From Scenedesmus sp. ARA3 (lineage: Eukaryota > Chlorophyta > Chlorophyceae > Sphaeropleales > Scenedesmaceae), in assembly GCA_004335835.1 (NCBI GenBank), contig RWJK01000581.1, positions 1 through 51,064 on the forward strand: DNA of 51,064 nucleotides, given 5' to 3'. The notes beneath the pieces were generated by a model that was not told where the DNA came from, did not search any database, and worked only from the letters and a program-made list of their open reading frames with translations. Numbering within the stretch: position 1 is the first letter of the stretch; every line of letters starts with the position of its first letter. A program made the translations under genes and the position numbers. Positions 38,605 to 51,064 of this stretch are shown here, in pieces.

Positions 38605-40672
38605 CTACCGCTGCCGCCAGCCCCCAGCAGCTATGTAGCGTGCCTCTGCTGCTGCCGGGTAGTATTGCAGCAGCTCCCGGCTGCCCTGCACAGCCTCCCA
38701 CACCCGCTCTGCTGCCTTGAGCCACTCACGCTCAGACAGCGGACGAGAAAAGCAGCCACTGCTGCTGCTGCTGCTGCTGCTGCGTGGCCATGCGAGCAGC
38801 TTGCTGGTCAGCTGCTGCAGCTGCGGCGGCAGCTGGGGTGGCAGCTGCTGCTGCTGCTGCTGCTCAGGTGCGTCGTTTGCTGGGCTTGCAAGCACCTTGC
38901 TGCTAGTGATGCCGTTGGTTGGAGGGACCACCCACATGTTGGTCCCTGAACTGCTGCTGCTGTTGGCAGCCTGCATGGCATCCTGCTGCCTGTGATGCTG
39001 CTGCTGGCTGTCAGCTGCCACACACGCCAGCTGCCGCTGCCTGCTGGTCCACTCAGTGCCTGCTAGCGCAGCATCAACAAACTGCTGCAGCTGCTGCAGC
39101 ATGTTTGACGCCAGCTGCTGCTGGCTGCCACAGCTCTGCAACAGAACGAGATCCGCTACATGGTGTGGCAGCACGGCTTGCACTTGCTGCTGCCGCTGCC
39201 TTTTGGCGGCACTGCTGCTGGAGCTCAGAGCACCCGAACGCTGCTGCTGCTGCTGCTGCTGGTGGTGGTGGTGGTCCCTGCCACGTCGTACCGCTGCAGC
39301 GGCTGCAGCACCCGTCCTGCTTGCCTCATGTGCCTCCTCCTTGGCAGCACGGCTGCTGCGGCCCCTGACACCCGGCTGCTGCTGCTGCTGCTGCTGCTGT
39401 GCTGGCGGTAAGGTGAGGTCTGGTATGCTGCTGCTGATGTGGCAGCAGGCCTCCAGCTGCTGCAGTAGCTGTAGGTCGAAGTTGCTGCTGCCCACCACTA
39501 CCTGAAAAGACAGCCAGCATTGCAGCAAAGCATGTGGTGGGTTGGACCTAAACCCAGCACCCATGTAAGGGCGTCAGTTGCACAGCTGTATCGGGACAGA
39601 CTTGAGAGAACAAAAGGCACGAAGCGCTGGCGATGACGTGAACATGCAACATGGCAAGCACATCCCGTGCTGCACAAGCAGCGCTGAGGCGAGCCGTTGC
39701 TAGGCCAGGAGCCTGCATGTAGAGCTGCCATCCCTGCTGCAGAGCTGCTGCAACATTGGAGCGTGCGCACGCGGGTGATGTTGTCAGTATTGATTTTTAC
39801 GCAGCTGTAGCGGCTCACCACGTTGCACACAGCCAGCAGGAAGCTCAGCATCTGCAGCCCCAGCAGCGCAGCCACACCCTCCACAGGAATGGCTCCGCAG
39901 CTGCCTGCTCGAGCTGCTGCTGCGCGCACTGCTGCTGCTGCTGCCGCGCCCACGGCAGGCTGCGGCCGCTCTGGCGCCAGCAGGGCTGCCAGCATGTCCG
40001 GTGACAGGATGTGGCTCGCATCTAGTACTATCAGGCGGTCTCGCGGGTGCACCTGCGGCAGCGACGGCAGGGCAACAGGTTTCTGTATTATGTCAAGTAG
40101 TTTTGTATTATGTTAAGTAGTTTTGTAACTGTCAGTCCATCATGTGCAGGAGTGCACGCATCCACGGATGCTGGCTGTCTCACACACAACTGCTGCTTGT
40201 TGTTGCTGACACCTGCATTGCTGCCGCAACATATAACACCAAAGGTTCTGCTGTATGGGTGCAGCAAGGTGCAGGGCTAGGTGTGCTGCTGTTCAAAAGT
40301 GTTGAGGGGGGTGCTCACGTGCATCCGCAGCCCCTGCAGGCTGCCAGGAGGTGCTGCTGTTGCTGCTGCAGGCTGCTGCTGCTGCTGCCCGCTCAGCAGT
40401 GAGCCCAGGGCAGCCACCAAGCTGCTGCTTGCAGCATCAGCACTGCAGATGCCTATGACAGCAAAGTCACCATTGCTGTCTGATAGAACCTGCGACAATT
40501 GCCAGCGGCAGCGGAATACGGCGCCAGGTGAGCCGTTGATGAAGGGATGCTGGGCATGCAAGAAAGCTCTGCTGTCTGCATGCAAGGCACTTCTGCTGTC
40601 TGCATGACAAGATCCTACCTGCTGGGCCTGGCTGATGTCCAGTGGCCCGAATGAGGGGGCGATCAGGTACAT
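38605..40672 (-). CDS. SMG9-type nonsense-mediated decay factor
   Basis: Exons 40619-40672, 40319-40489, 39819-40052 and 38605-39501 join in phase to give about 451 residues. Seen: MYLIAPSFGPLDISQAQQ; DFAVIGICSADAASSSLVAAL, aligning with the G-domain P-loop; DRLIVLDASHILSPDMLAAL; LLGLQMLSFLLAVCNV|VVVGSSNFDLQLLQ; LPHHVADLVLLQS; and SEREWLKAAERVWEAVQGS near the end. The order and spacing match SMG9, which with SMG8 controls the SMG1 kinase that phosphorylates UPF1. The P-loop lacks the G-K-S/T Lys, so nucleotide binding is doubtful. Poly-Gln and Ser inserts interrupt the last exon. Animal SMG9 has about 200 more N-terminal residues, so the chosen Met may not be the true start. Confidence 0.82.
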
Positions 40673-40699
40673 TACAGATTGACAGCAGCACTGCTGAGC

Positions 40700-41347
40700 A
40701 GTTGCTGATGTTGCTTTTGTACAGCGGCTCGCTTCAAGCACCTGCTACGCACAGCCTACGGGTGAAATTGTCTTCGAGCCTGCATCGAGCACCTGCGCTA
40801 CGAATATGGCACCACCATCACGCGAAACAGGCGTGTCACTTTCGAAATGGATAGGGTTCTTTCGACAGGTGCGTCGGCCTTTGAATTGTCGGAAACAGAA
40901 TGTTTCCAAGTTTTCTTAATACTTCTGATACATCGTTTGTCACTGTCAAGGTACAGACTGTACATACAGCACTGCAGCAAACTTGCAAGTCCTCAAGCAG
41001 CAGTACAAGCAGAATTACATTGCAGAAAAGGACATTGCTGGCCCATCGTCACAGCTATATAGTACCCAGCAGATAGCAGCAATTTGGAGCAGCATGCTGC
41101 AGTGGCTTCTACTGAAGATGTGGGTGCACAGGTGCCGTAGGTAGCGAACACCAGGTGAGGTGTAGCATCATCAGGCTGGCTCGCATACCTTTATGTTACC
41201 AAGTATTGGCTGCTGTATGAGCTGCACTGGTTGACCCGGCATCATATTGAGGGTTGTACATCAGAAACTCATGCGCTCCTGGGCGTCTTGTGTTGCCTCT
41301 GCCAGGCCTGAGGCAGCAGCAGGCAGGGCAGCATCCAGCCACCCACC
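40700..41347. other. Divergent spacer between SMG9 and the coiled-coil gene
   Basis: It holds the promoters of two divergent genes and possibly a missing first exon of SMG9. A minus-strand open frame at 40798-40980 has no recognisable motif. No repeat or RNA gene is seen. Confidence 0.4.
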
Positions 41348-43882
41348 ATGCCAGCCAGCTCACCAGCAGCAGCAGCTGCAGCCATCAACCACAAGCCATT
41401 GCAGCAGCTGCAGCCGCAGCAGCAACAGCAGCAGCTGCAGCAGCCGCAACCTGGCCCGCATGATGCCGCAGATGCAGCCATGTACAGGGAGATGCGCCAA
41501 GCCCTGTGCAGCTATGATGAGGAAGCAGCAGCAGGCTCTGCAAGAGGCCCAGCCCCGAGGCACAAAGCCTTTTATGCAGCGCTACGATCGGTGCTGGGAC
41601 AAGTGCTAGAAGAAAAGACAGAAGCCAGTAGGCACACACGGCTGCTGGCTGCGCACCAGTGGTATGTGAAGCACAAGCCGCGCCCCAGGCCTGCAGACAT
41701 GAGCATGGCTGCTGCAATGGCAGCGTCTCTGTCGGTTCAAGGGCCAACAGAGGCAGCAGCAGTGGCAGCAGAGCAGCGGCAGACTCCTGCAAGCAGCGGC
41801 ACTGCCGGCGGTGCCGCAGGCAGCGGCAGTGCGAGCAATACCGACAGCAGGAGGAAGCAGCAGCAGCAGCAACCGTTCTGTGTGCTGGGAATGAGGCAGC
41901 AGCTGCCGTGCACTGCAGGGCACAGCGCCTGTCAAGCCCCAGACGGCGCAGCCGCAGCAGGGGCGCGGCAGGTGTGCAGCAGCAGGTCATCCCGGTGAGC
42001 CTCAGCAACTCAGGCTGATGCATGTGCCTCTGTTGGGTGGCAGGAGGCCAAACTTCACAGAAACATCAGTGTGCATTTGGTTGTTGGGGTTGTTTGTTCA
42101 GGGCCAGCCACCTTGCTGCCAGCAGGGCATCAGCAGGGACTGCAGCACCGGCCGCAGGGCAACACCTCTCCCCCTCGCATCAGCTGTAGCACAGCGGCTG
42201 CTCAACAGCCTGAAGCAACTATGTCAGGGCCTCAGCCTAGCCACCATATGTGCCACACACTACATGCACTGCCTTCCGCTAACTGCTCGCTGCTCATTTC
42301 TGCTCACAGCTCAACCACGCTGGCATGGCACTTGTTTGTTTCAGGTGGCAGGAGCGCCAGCCGCGCCTGCACGAGCTGGACTGTCCAGGCCCCGGCCAGC
42401 TACGTGCTGCAGCAGCACCAGGCAGCAGCAGCTGCTGCAGTCAGTGTGGGGCTGCTTTGGCGGCCTGCTGCTGCAGTGCCCACCAAATACGTAGCGCAGC
42501 AGCTGCCCCAGCTGGGGGAGGCGGCAGGGCTGTTGTTGCAGAGGTGCTGCCTGAGCAGCCGTCCATGAGGCAGGTGCCTGCCATATGTGCAACGACGAGG
42601 CAGCAGGTGGGGTCAGTGTCAGCAGCAGGCAGGTTGGGCGGCGGCACAGCAGCAGCAGCAGCAAATGCAGCAGCAGCTGGGCTGCCCCCGCCAGATGGCC
42701 TCATCCCTCTTGGGAGCCTGCCAAGCGGCAGGTTTGGGTTAGGCCTAGGCAGCAGCACCAGCAGCAGCAAGGGCGGCAGCGGAGGCAGCGCGGACGATGC
42801 CAGCTATGCGGGCGCGCGCGAGCAGTGGCGGCTGGTGGCGGCGCAGCAGCAGCAGGTGGAGGGCGCGGTGGCTGCGCACATGCGCAGCTACGCTCGGCAC
42901 CGCGCGCGGCTCGAAGAAGAGATAAACCGCAAGCAGGAGGTGGGCGCACAGCTGGCGGCCGCGCAGCAGCAGCAGCAGCAGCACTTGCAGGACTTTCCTG
43001 CAAGCTGTGGCAGTGCAGGGTTGGGCCGGCAGCAGCTGCAGGGTGGTCAGGGGGCTGGCGCGCGTGTGCTGCTGCATGTTGACTCTCAGCACCAGCCCAG
43101 CCAGGTGGCTACTGCCTACACGGGGCTGGCTGGCGGCGCCAGCTCAGCGCAGCGGCTGGCTCCTGTGGACAAGGTGAAGGAGGCCAAGCAGCAGCTGCTG
43201 CAGGTGCGTGCTGCGCGTTGGAGTTGCAGCATCTGTTGCAACAGGTGCCTGGGGTCAGGCTGCGCCTGTCTGTGAGCATGGCACTGTGCGGGCAGCGCTG
43301 CCAGGTGTCTAGTCCGTGGGATGCTGCGTCGCACAGTTGCAGGGCATCCAACACAGGTTGCAGAGTGTGCTGAGTGGAGCGAAATGTTTGCCCAGCATTG
43401 GCACGCAATGCTCAGACTACACAGATCCAATTGCTGCTGCCAGTCGTGACACTAAGTGTAGCGTGCAAGGACACTGCATGCTATTGAGAGCAGCTGGCTG
43501 CATAGGCTTGAGACGTTTGTGGGGTCATTGCCTCGGGTCGTTGCCTGTGTGCCGCAGATCCAAGCACATTGTTGCCGAGCTCCCTGCTGCCCATGTCACT
43601 GCTGATGTCCTGCATGCGCGCTGCCTGCAGGAGTCGCAGCGCGAGTGCGCAGAGGTCGCGGAGCACGTGAGCAGGCTGGGTATCAGCGTGGATGTGCAGC
43701 GCGCGCTGCTGCCACTGCCCGACCAGCCTTACATCAGCTGCATGGCGCGGCTGCCACGGCCAGGTGCTGCAGGCAGCGGCGCAGCAAAGGTCAAGCCCGG
43801 CAAGAAGAAGAAGCTGAAGACAAAGGGCGCCGCAAAGAAGGGGGCGAAGGCGCAGGCTGCTGTCATAAAGAAGCAGAAGTGA
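41348..43882 (+). CDS. Unrecognised Gln/Ala-rich coiled-coil protein with Lys-rich C-terminus
   Basis: A start in good context (CCACCATGCC) opens an exon to 41971: MPASSPAAAAAAINHKPLQQ, then AMYREMRQALCSYDEEAA, HKAFYAALRSVLGQVLEEKT and HQWYVKHKPRPRPADMSM. A second well-supported exon (about 42345-43203) has LIPLGSLPSGRFGLGLGSS and a coiled coil EQWRLVAAQQQQVEGAVAAH, HRARLEEEINRKQEVGAQ, ending KVKEAKQQLLQ. The last exon 43631-43882 continues in phase with ESQRECAEVAEHVSRLG, DVQRALLPLPDQPYISCMAR and a tail of about 40 residues rich in Lys and Ala. The linking exon (about 42102-42240) is uncertain. I recognise no family. The mix of coiled coil and basic tail fits a structural, centrosomal or nucleolar role, but this is a guess. 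Confidence 0.55.
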
Positions 43883-44580
43883 AGGGCTGGACGCCAGTTG
43901 GCGCTGCGTGAAGCCGTAATGTGCGTGTGGTGGATTGGGCTGTGCCTGCAAGGCTGGAAGTTGCGAAGTTCTCCAAGCAGCAGCTGCTCAGCCTGGCAGC
44001 CTGGCAAGCATGCAAGCAAGCATACATTGCCGCCAGTGGCCAGCGGCAGGCTAATCAAGCTCCAGATGAACACTATCAAGGTTCCTGCATGTCCAGTCCA
44101 TCGTGTGCCTTAGTTTTGGCAGCACATTGATGCAGGCATTTGGTGAGGAGGTCAGAACATTGGTCTGGTGGATTTGATGTCCGAAGCTCAGGCAGATAAT
44201 ATTCAATAGATATACCTATCGCTAGTATTCATAATACTCATAGAAGTGAGGTACTGTCCGCTGGGGTGCTGGCTTTGCCGCTCGTCTCGGTGGTTGGCCC
44301 TCGACGGCATTTGCATAGCCGAGGCTGCGTACAAGCAGACAGCGGTGTATCTAAACAAGCATGCTGAACAAACAACATCACAACTAGACACAACACTTGA
44401 CAGAAGGCTTACCAGAAGTCAGGGCTGAGGTCAGTGACAGGCCCAACATTTTCCGAGCCGTGTATACTCGCCAGCATTCCAAGGCCTAGCGGAGTCGCTG
44501 ATCGGATTGATCGTCTCTGTTTAGAACGTCCGTATCGCGGAAGTGGGACTTACCCGTGATTCACTCACTGGCTTTGAAAA
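43883..44580. other. Intergenic, AT-richer spacer
   Basis: Between two plus-strand genes, so it holds the 3' end of the first and the promoter of the second. An A/T-rich patch lies at 44200-44240. No gene or repeat is seen. Confidence 0.5.
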
Positions 44581-46634
44581 ATGGCAGCAGCAAACCCGGC
44601 CAAGTTTAACCTGCGGAATCCGGCAGTGAAGCGCATTATGCAGGTTAGTTGGGCAGCAGCTGTGCTGGTGGGCCAGCAAGGACACTTCGCCATAGGAAGC
44701 TGAGTTGCTTGGCTGTGTCCTGTGTCTATTCTGCAGGAGATCAAGGAGATGCAGGGGGAAACGTGCGCAGACTTCATGGCAGATGCTCTCGAGGTGCGAA
44801 GCACCGCGTATGGCAGGCATGCAGAAGGGCAGCAGCAGGTCCCATGACAGTAGGTCTATTGCTCATAGCAGCTGCACAGGAGCCATCCCCTTTGCCAAGG
44901 GCCCCTGCTAACATTAAACGAGGCACACTCGCCCGTACAGACAATGGCCAGACAGTGTCAAACGCAGAGCTACTAGCAGCAAATGCAGGTGGTCCTGCTC
45001 TGCAGTGCAGGCCTGCTACTACGCGAGCACAGCACTCGAGCTGACTCGCTGCATGCTGATGCATGGTTGCTTGCAGGACGACATTTTTGAGTGGCACTTT
45101 GTTGTCAGGGGTCCTCCAGACACAGAGTTTGAGGTATGTGTGCTGCCAGGACCAGCACAGCCTTCACGACTACATGTGCAGCAATCCCTGTAGCAGCAGC
45201 TCGCACCACTGTTGCGCAATAGACAACCTTTTAGCATTGTGGTCTTAGCCGTTCTTTGCAGGTGTTGAGCTACAGCAGTTCGTACAGGCAAGCGCAAAGC
45301 GCAGCTGCCGGGTCCCCGCAGCTTGCTGCTGTCTGTGTGTCTATCGCCTGTTTCTCCTCATACCACTGCACCACCTCTCCATCCTAGCTGCTTGGCTGAG
45401 CTGTACATACTCACAGTGCCTCTGCTCACTAGTGTATCCTTTCCTCTGCTGCGGCATCACATCATAGGGCGGCATCTACCACGGCCGCATCCTGCTGCCG
45501 TCTGAGTACCCCTTCAAGCCTCCGTCCTTCATGATGCTCACACCAAACGGCCGCTTCCAGACTGGCGTCAAGGTGTGCCTCAGCATCAGCAGCCACCACC
45601 CCGAGCACTGGCAGCCCTCATGGAGCGTGCGCACCGCGCTGACAGCGCTCATCGCATTCATGCCTACGCCGGGCCAGGGCGCGCTGGGGTCACTGGTGAG
45701 CTGCTGCTGTTGGATTGGCTGTTATGTCAGCAGTTTGCGCTGTGCATAAATGACCAGCAGCTGTGCAACATTGCTGCTGCATGTCTTGCTGGTGTGAGTT
45801 GTTGGTCTGTCTGGATTGCGCATTTTGCTGCGGCTGTATGGTTGCCTTAGGCATCATCGTGCACTGACTGCCGTGCTGACCTGGCTTGCGTGCTTGCAGG
45901 ACTTCACCAAAGACGAGAGGCAGCAGCTGGCAGTCAAGTCTCGCACAGAGGTGCCCAAGTTTGGCTCAGCAGCGCGGCAGAAGGTCATCAATGAAATGCA
46001 CCAGCGCATGCTGACGCTGCAGCAGCAGCAGGAAGAGAGCAGCAGCAGCAAGGCGGCGGGAGCAGCAGCAGCAGCAGCGAGCCCGGCAGGCGCAGACGCG
46101 GCACCCGCGGCAGCAGCAGCAGGCAGTGACCAGGAAGGCAGCAAACAGCAGCAGCAGCAGCAGCAGCAGGATAACATGCAGGCCATGCAGGAGCATCCGG
46201 CAGCAGTGCAGCAGCAGCAGCTGCAGGATGCTGTCAGCAGCAGCCGGCAGGACAACAACAAGGCCAGCATAGCAGCAGCAGCAGCAGGCGGCAAGAAGCC
46301 AGCAGCAGCAGCAGCAGCAGCAGCAGGAGCAGCTGCAACAGCAGCAGCCTCGCCAGCAATACCAGTGGCTTCGGCTCCTGCAGCAGCAGCAGCAGCACCG
46401 GCAGCAGCACCGGCAGTTGCTTCTGCTCCTCTTGGGCACCCTGTGTATGTGGCGGCTCGCGCAGGCTCTCCTGCTACTGCTGCTGCTGGTGGTGGTGCTG
46501 TGGGCAGCAGGCCTGGTGAGCTCCCAGCAGACCGGGGCCTGACCTTTCTTGCTGTGGTGCTGAGTGTGGCTATTGCTGCCATGCTGCTCAAGAAGGTCAT
46601 GACTGCCATGGGCGGTTACAGGCTGCTGGTTTGA
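44581..46634 (+). CDS. ER-anchored ubiquitin-conjugating enzyme E2, UBE2J/UBC6 type
   Basis: Exons 44581-44643, 44737-44793, 45077-45133, 45468-45695 and 45900-46634 join in phase to give about 379 residues. Seen: MAAANPAKFNLRNPAVKRIM, EWHFVVRGPPDTEFEGGIYH, PSEYPFKPPSFMMLTPNGRF, and the active-site segment TGVKVCLSISSHHPEHWQP with Cys96. FMPTPGQGALGSL and DFTKDERQQLA follow. The TPNGRF in place of HPN is the hallmark of the J/UBC6 class. A low-complexity Gln/Ala linker then leads to a C-terminal membrane helix LTFLAVVLSVAIAAMLLKKV. Known: these E2s are tail-anchored in the ER and serve ER-associated degradation. The linker is longer than in plant orthologues because of CAG repeats. Confidence 0.95.
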
Positions 46635-47081
46635 ATTGTTCTACAAATGTTTGATTCGTGCTGCGGCTGTTTGACGCCGGACAGGTGGCGGTTGTTGACG
46701 TAATGTTTGTGAGGTGAAAAGCGAGTGGGTGGTTGACTGTATGGTGTGCCCCGTGTGTTGTCTGGTGATCATGTGCCTGCCCTGTGTCATGTCCAAGGCA
46801 CTTGGCAACACACTGGGAAGAATGCTGTAGCAGTACACATGCCTAGCACATTGGCGTGCTGATACTGTGCCAGCAGCAGTTTTGGGGATATCAAGCGCTG
46901 TTGCGCCCCTCGAGGATGCAGTGATTTCAGGCTTCGTTGCGTGCAGCAGTCGTCCTGCAGAGAATGAAGCGTGCCAGCAAAAGCACAGCTGTTTATGCAG
47001 GACGCATGCTGAAGTGTGTGGCCAAAGTCCGATTGGCTATAAGCGTGTGTGGCCGCTGCGTGCTAGGTTCACACGAGGACC

Positions 47082-47155
47082 GTGTGCAGCGCAAGCGTTG
47101 CAGTGTGCAGCGCAAGCATTGCAGTGTGCAGCGCAAGCATTGCAGTGTGCAGCGC
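47082..47155. repeat. 21-bp minisatellite, about 3.5 copies
   Basis: Units of GTGTGCAGCGCAAGC(G/A)TTGCA repeat from 47082 to 47144 with a partial fourth copy. The flanks also match (GAGGACCGTGTGCAG before, GAGGACAGTGTGCAG after), so the array sits inside a larger partial duplication. Confidence 0.93.
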
Positions 47156-47247
47156 ACGCGCAATCATAGTTCCACATGAGGACAGTGTGCAGACGGAGCA
47201 TTCGTGGCCTGCCTGCTGTGCTGTCAGCTGTGTTGGCCTGCGGCAGG

Positions 47248-47250
47248 NNN
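47248..47250. other. Three undetermined bases (NNN)
   Basis: A run of three N marks an assembly join or masked base call. It lies in non-coding sequence close to the minisatellite, where misassembly is plausible. Confidence 0.99.
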
Positions 47251-49748
47251 AGCTGCTCAGCTGCAGTGTGCACCTGCCGTGCCAACACTCGCGGGGGTCT
47301 GGCTGTTGTGTGTGATGAGTTGCGTTGAGGTGGCGGCTGGTTGTGAACTGCACGGCTGACGCGCTGTACCATGCATCCCAATATGACTCGGTGCTTGCTG
47401 TTTGGCGTGTGCTGTTGCCGCCGATCTGGACATTCTGTGCCGTGCGGTGTGGCCAAGCACATTACTTTTGAGCACGGCTGGCGTTATGACAGTTGTGCTG
47501 AAGTCGGCAGCACAGCACACGATGATTTTGCTTCCTGGCTCCATGCTACTGTTGAGCTGTGCACAGCTACACGTGCAGCAGCCAAGGAGGACCTTGATGT
47601 GTTGTAGTTTATGTTTTTTGTTTGTTTAGGCTGATTGTCCTCCCTGTCAGTAGACGCTGCTGCATGGGCGTGACAAGGCGGGCTGCCTGTGCAGAGCGCT
47701 GCTTGCTTGAGCCTGTCAAGCTTGTACCATGCATCACAGCAGTTGACGGAGCCGGGATGCAGTGCAGCCTGGCAGGCACTGCAGCAGTCTCATGCACGCA
47801 TGCGATGGGGTGCTGCTCAACAACATAGGCTGCCACATTGATGATCCTGGTCCTGTATCGCTGTGGTCTGCCCATCTACTAGGCATAGCAGGCCGGTGCA
47901 CCACAGCGCAGCATATGCTGTACAGTACGGCAGTGTGTTGCCGGCCCTGCCTCCGCATACACAACACGTTCGCTGTGTTTGTCAGCAGCACCACAATCTG
48001 TGCAACACCCTGTGCACAGTGTGTGTAGTGCTCGAGTGCTTTGTGCGCCACGCAGCAGTCAAGCTGTGCTGCATCGTGCATATGTATAGTAGGTGCATGT
48101 GCAGAGCAGCAAGTGCTCACCTGCCTGTCTGTTCCCTAATCTTGTTGTGTGTGTGCTGCTTGTTGCGGCACTGCCGCCATCTACTGTTTGGACAATTGAG
48201 CCTACTTCGGGATGTAAGAGCCAAGTTCCAGCGTCGTCTGCGGGCTTTGCCGGCTGCTGCAATGTTAGCGACCGGGTCAGTCAGCCGCCGGCTGGGTTTA
48301 GTGAACAGCGACATGGCATCAATGCAAATATGCAACTGGGTTGTTGAGCAGCATGCTGCATGTGCTGCTGCTGTAACAGTCTGGCGAGCTCGCAGCTCAA
48401 GCTGCAGCCTGTTACACCGGCAACAATACAGTGGCAGACAGACATCCCCCAGCAACTGTCAGTAGGCAACTGCGCTGGACAACATTACATCATCTGCCGG
48501 TCCAACGAAGCCTGCTGTTACCTGATATTTCAGACGGTGATTGCATGATGCATGCTGGGTCAGTGCAAACACTCTCCCTTGGTGAGCTGTCAGCCACGAT
48601 CTCCCCCTTCGGCACTGCTGCAGCGCGCTTACGGGGCCGCTGACAGCTGAGCCGTTTTCCGCAGCAATTGCTTGCAAGCAAGCATGCAGCCTGCTGGGCA
48701 AGCAAGCCAACACCACACACCAAAAAGCACGGAAACTGAGCCCAGAACCAGCCTAACAAACACCTAAGACCATACTGGGCTGCCTGCTTAAAAGTCCTGC
48801 AAGCACCCAGCAATGCGGCAGCGCTATGCAGCGGGGCTGCTGCCACATGCGGTTGAGTTGCAACCTCTAAACGATGTGTCCCACAACCTCAACCCTAGCT
48901 GCACCAATGCGTCAAGAATACCAAACGACGCATCCCCATGTGCTATACATGCCCCATTCACTGCTGCAGCCAAGCCTGCGATGCAACACCGCACATGGGA
49001 TCTGCATTACAGCCACGTGCAGCATGTGCCTTGATCATGGCTGCACTCGCACAACCGCAGCTGCATTGCCAGCCAAGACTGTGGCAGCAAGGCATCCTCT
49101 GTGCTGCTACTGTTGGCAATGGCAAGCAGCGCGACTGTGCTTCTTGCTGGCAAAGTTGCCGCTGCGACTGACATGCGGCGCGGGCACTGCTGGCTGGTGT
49201 AACACCAGGCCAGGCAGCCGGCGCCAACAGCACTAGAATCACTGCTGCCGCTGCTGCCACTGCCAGTTCGCCACTGCCGCCAACGACAGCAGGATGACAC
49301 GTAGTCTGCATGCAAGTGGAACTGGTGTGACGAGCCCCTCCTGCTGCTTGCTATCGTCAGCACACGCACTCACAGAAACATATACTGCATGCTGCTGCTG
49401 CAGCAGCTGTCAGCTGCTGTCTTGAGCTTACTCAAGTACACCTGCGCGCTATTTGGCCAGCCTGCACCCTCCAGCACCAGCTAGCCTGAGCAGGCAATGC
49501 GCTGACAGTGCGCTGGCAGGCAATGCAGGCCGAGGCGCGAGCCACCGCTGCCAGCTGCAGATGCTGCCGCCTGGGTCTGCACGTGCAGCAGCTTAGCAGC
49601 TCAAACAGCAGCTGGAGCCAGTCACGCGTGTTGCTGCTGCTGCTGCTGCTCTGCGCCACTGCAGGTGCCAACTGCTCCACAGCCGGCACTGCTGCTGCTG
49701 CTGCTGCTGCTGCTTGGGGACTGCCAGGGCCAGCTCCACAGCTGACGC

Positions 49749-51064
<1,316 letters not shown>

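Larger units (their letters stand above)
46635..49748. other. Long intergenic stretch, no gene recognised
   Basis: About 3.1 kb between convergent genes. It contains a 21-bp minisatellite, an NNN gap and scattered short open frames of low complexity. None has a conserved motif or a plausible exon chain. The UBE2J 3' UTR and the PP2A 3' UTR lie at its two ends. Confidence 0.45.

Noticed and set aside
45854..46609. Minus-strand 251-codon ORF opposite the UBE2J last exon
   Set aside because: It mirrors the Gln/Ala linker. The plus-strand reading joins cleanly to the E2 core and ends in a tail anchor.

Overview
The window looks like nuclear DNA of a green alga. Genes are split into many short GT-AG exons, coding sequence is GC-rich, and CAG/CTG runs are everywhere, often read as poly-Gln or poly-Ala. 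One gene carries a Ser-Pro linker typical of algal cell-wall glycoproteins, and the conserved genes have plant-like domain layouts. A chlorophycean alga such as a Scenedesmus relative fits best, but that placement is inference. No organellar, prokaryotic or viral gene was seen.

Layout from left to right. (1) Minus strand, running off the left edge to 6797: a secreted multi-module Cys-rich protein with a signal peptide, a Ser-Pro linker and at least ten repeats of about 60 residues, one repeat per exon. (2) Minus, 8054-14367: an 11-exon Ste20/MST-type protein kinase with a long Gln/Ala-rich tail. (3) Minus, about 15164-16517: a small coiled-coil protein with a C-terminal membrane anchor. (4) Minus, 18153-20070: a complete five-exon DUF3605-type protein. 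(5) Minus, 20361-23610: a MAK11/PAK1IP1-type WD40 ribosome-biogenesis factor. (6) Plus, 24619-28627: S-adenosylmethionine decarboxylase. (7) Plus, 31162-32160 and 33228-34264: two tandem PMP3/RCI2 membrane peptides. (8) 34595-35971: a non-autonomous DNA transposon with TTAA-flanked inverted ends. (9) Minus, 37106-38128: a small single-span membrane protein. (10) Minus, 38605-40672: an SMG9-type nonsense-mediated-decay factor. (11) Plus, 41348-43882: an unrecognised coiled-coil protein. (12) Plus, 44581-46634: an ER-anchored UBE2J/UBC6-type E2. (13) Minus, 49749 to the right edge: the C-terminal half of a PP2A catalytic subunit.

The genes are ordinary housekeeping neighbours and do not form an operon or pathway. 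The striking feature lies between their exons. In at least six genes, 30-120 bp pieces that span an exon end and its splice site have been tandemly copied into the adjacent intron or 3' flank, usually about 100-150 bp away and sometimes three to five times. Copies range from identical to decayed, and many keep a usable-looking splice donor or acceptor. Examples are four extra copies of the start of kinase exon 8, three copies of the end of decarboxylase exon 3, three copies of the kinase C-terminus, and an alternating A-B-A-B-A array at 15678-16360. This looks like an ongoing process of exon-junction duplication that lengthens introns and could seed new ones or decoy splice sites.

Limits: exon joins rest on reading frame, GT-AG signals, matching phase and family knowledge, with no transcript evidence. 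First exons of several genes remain unresolved.
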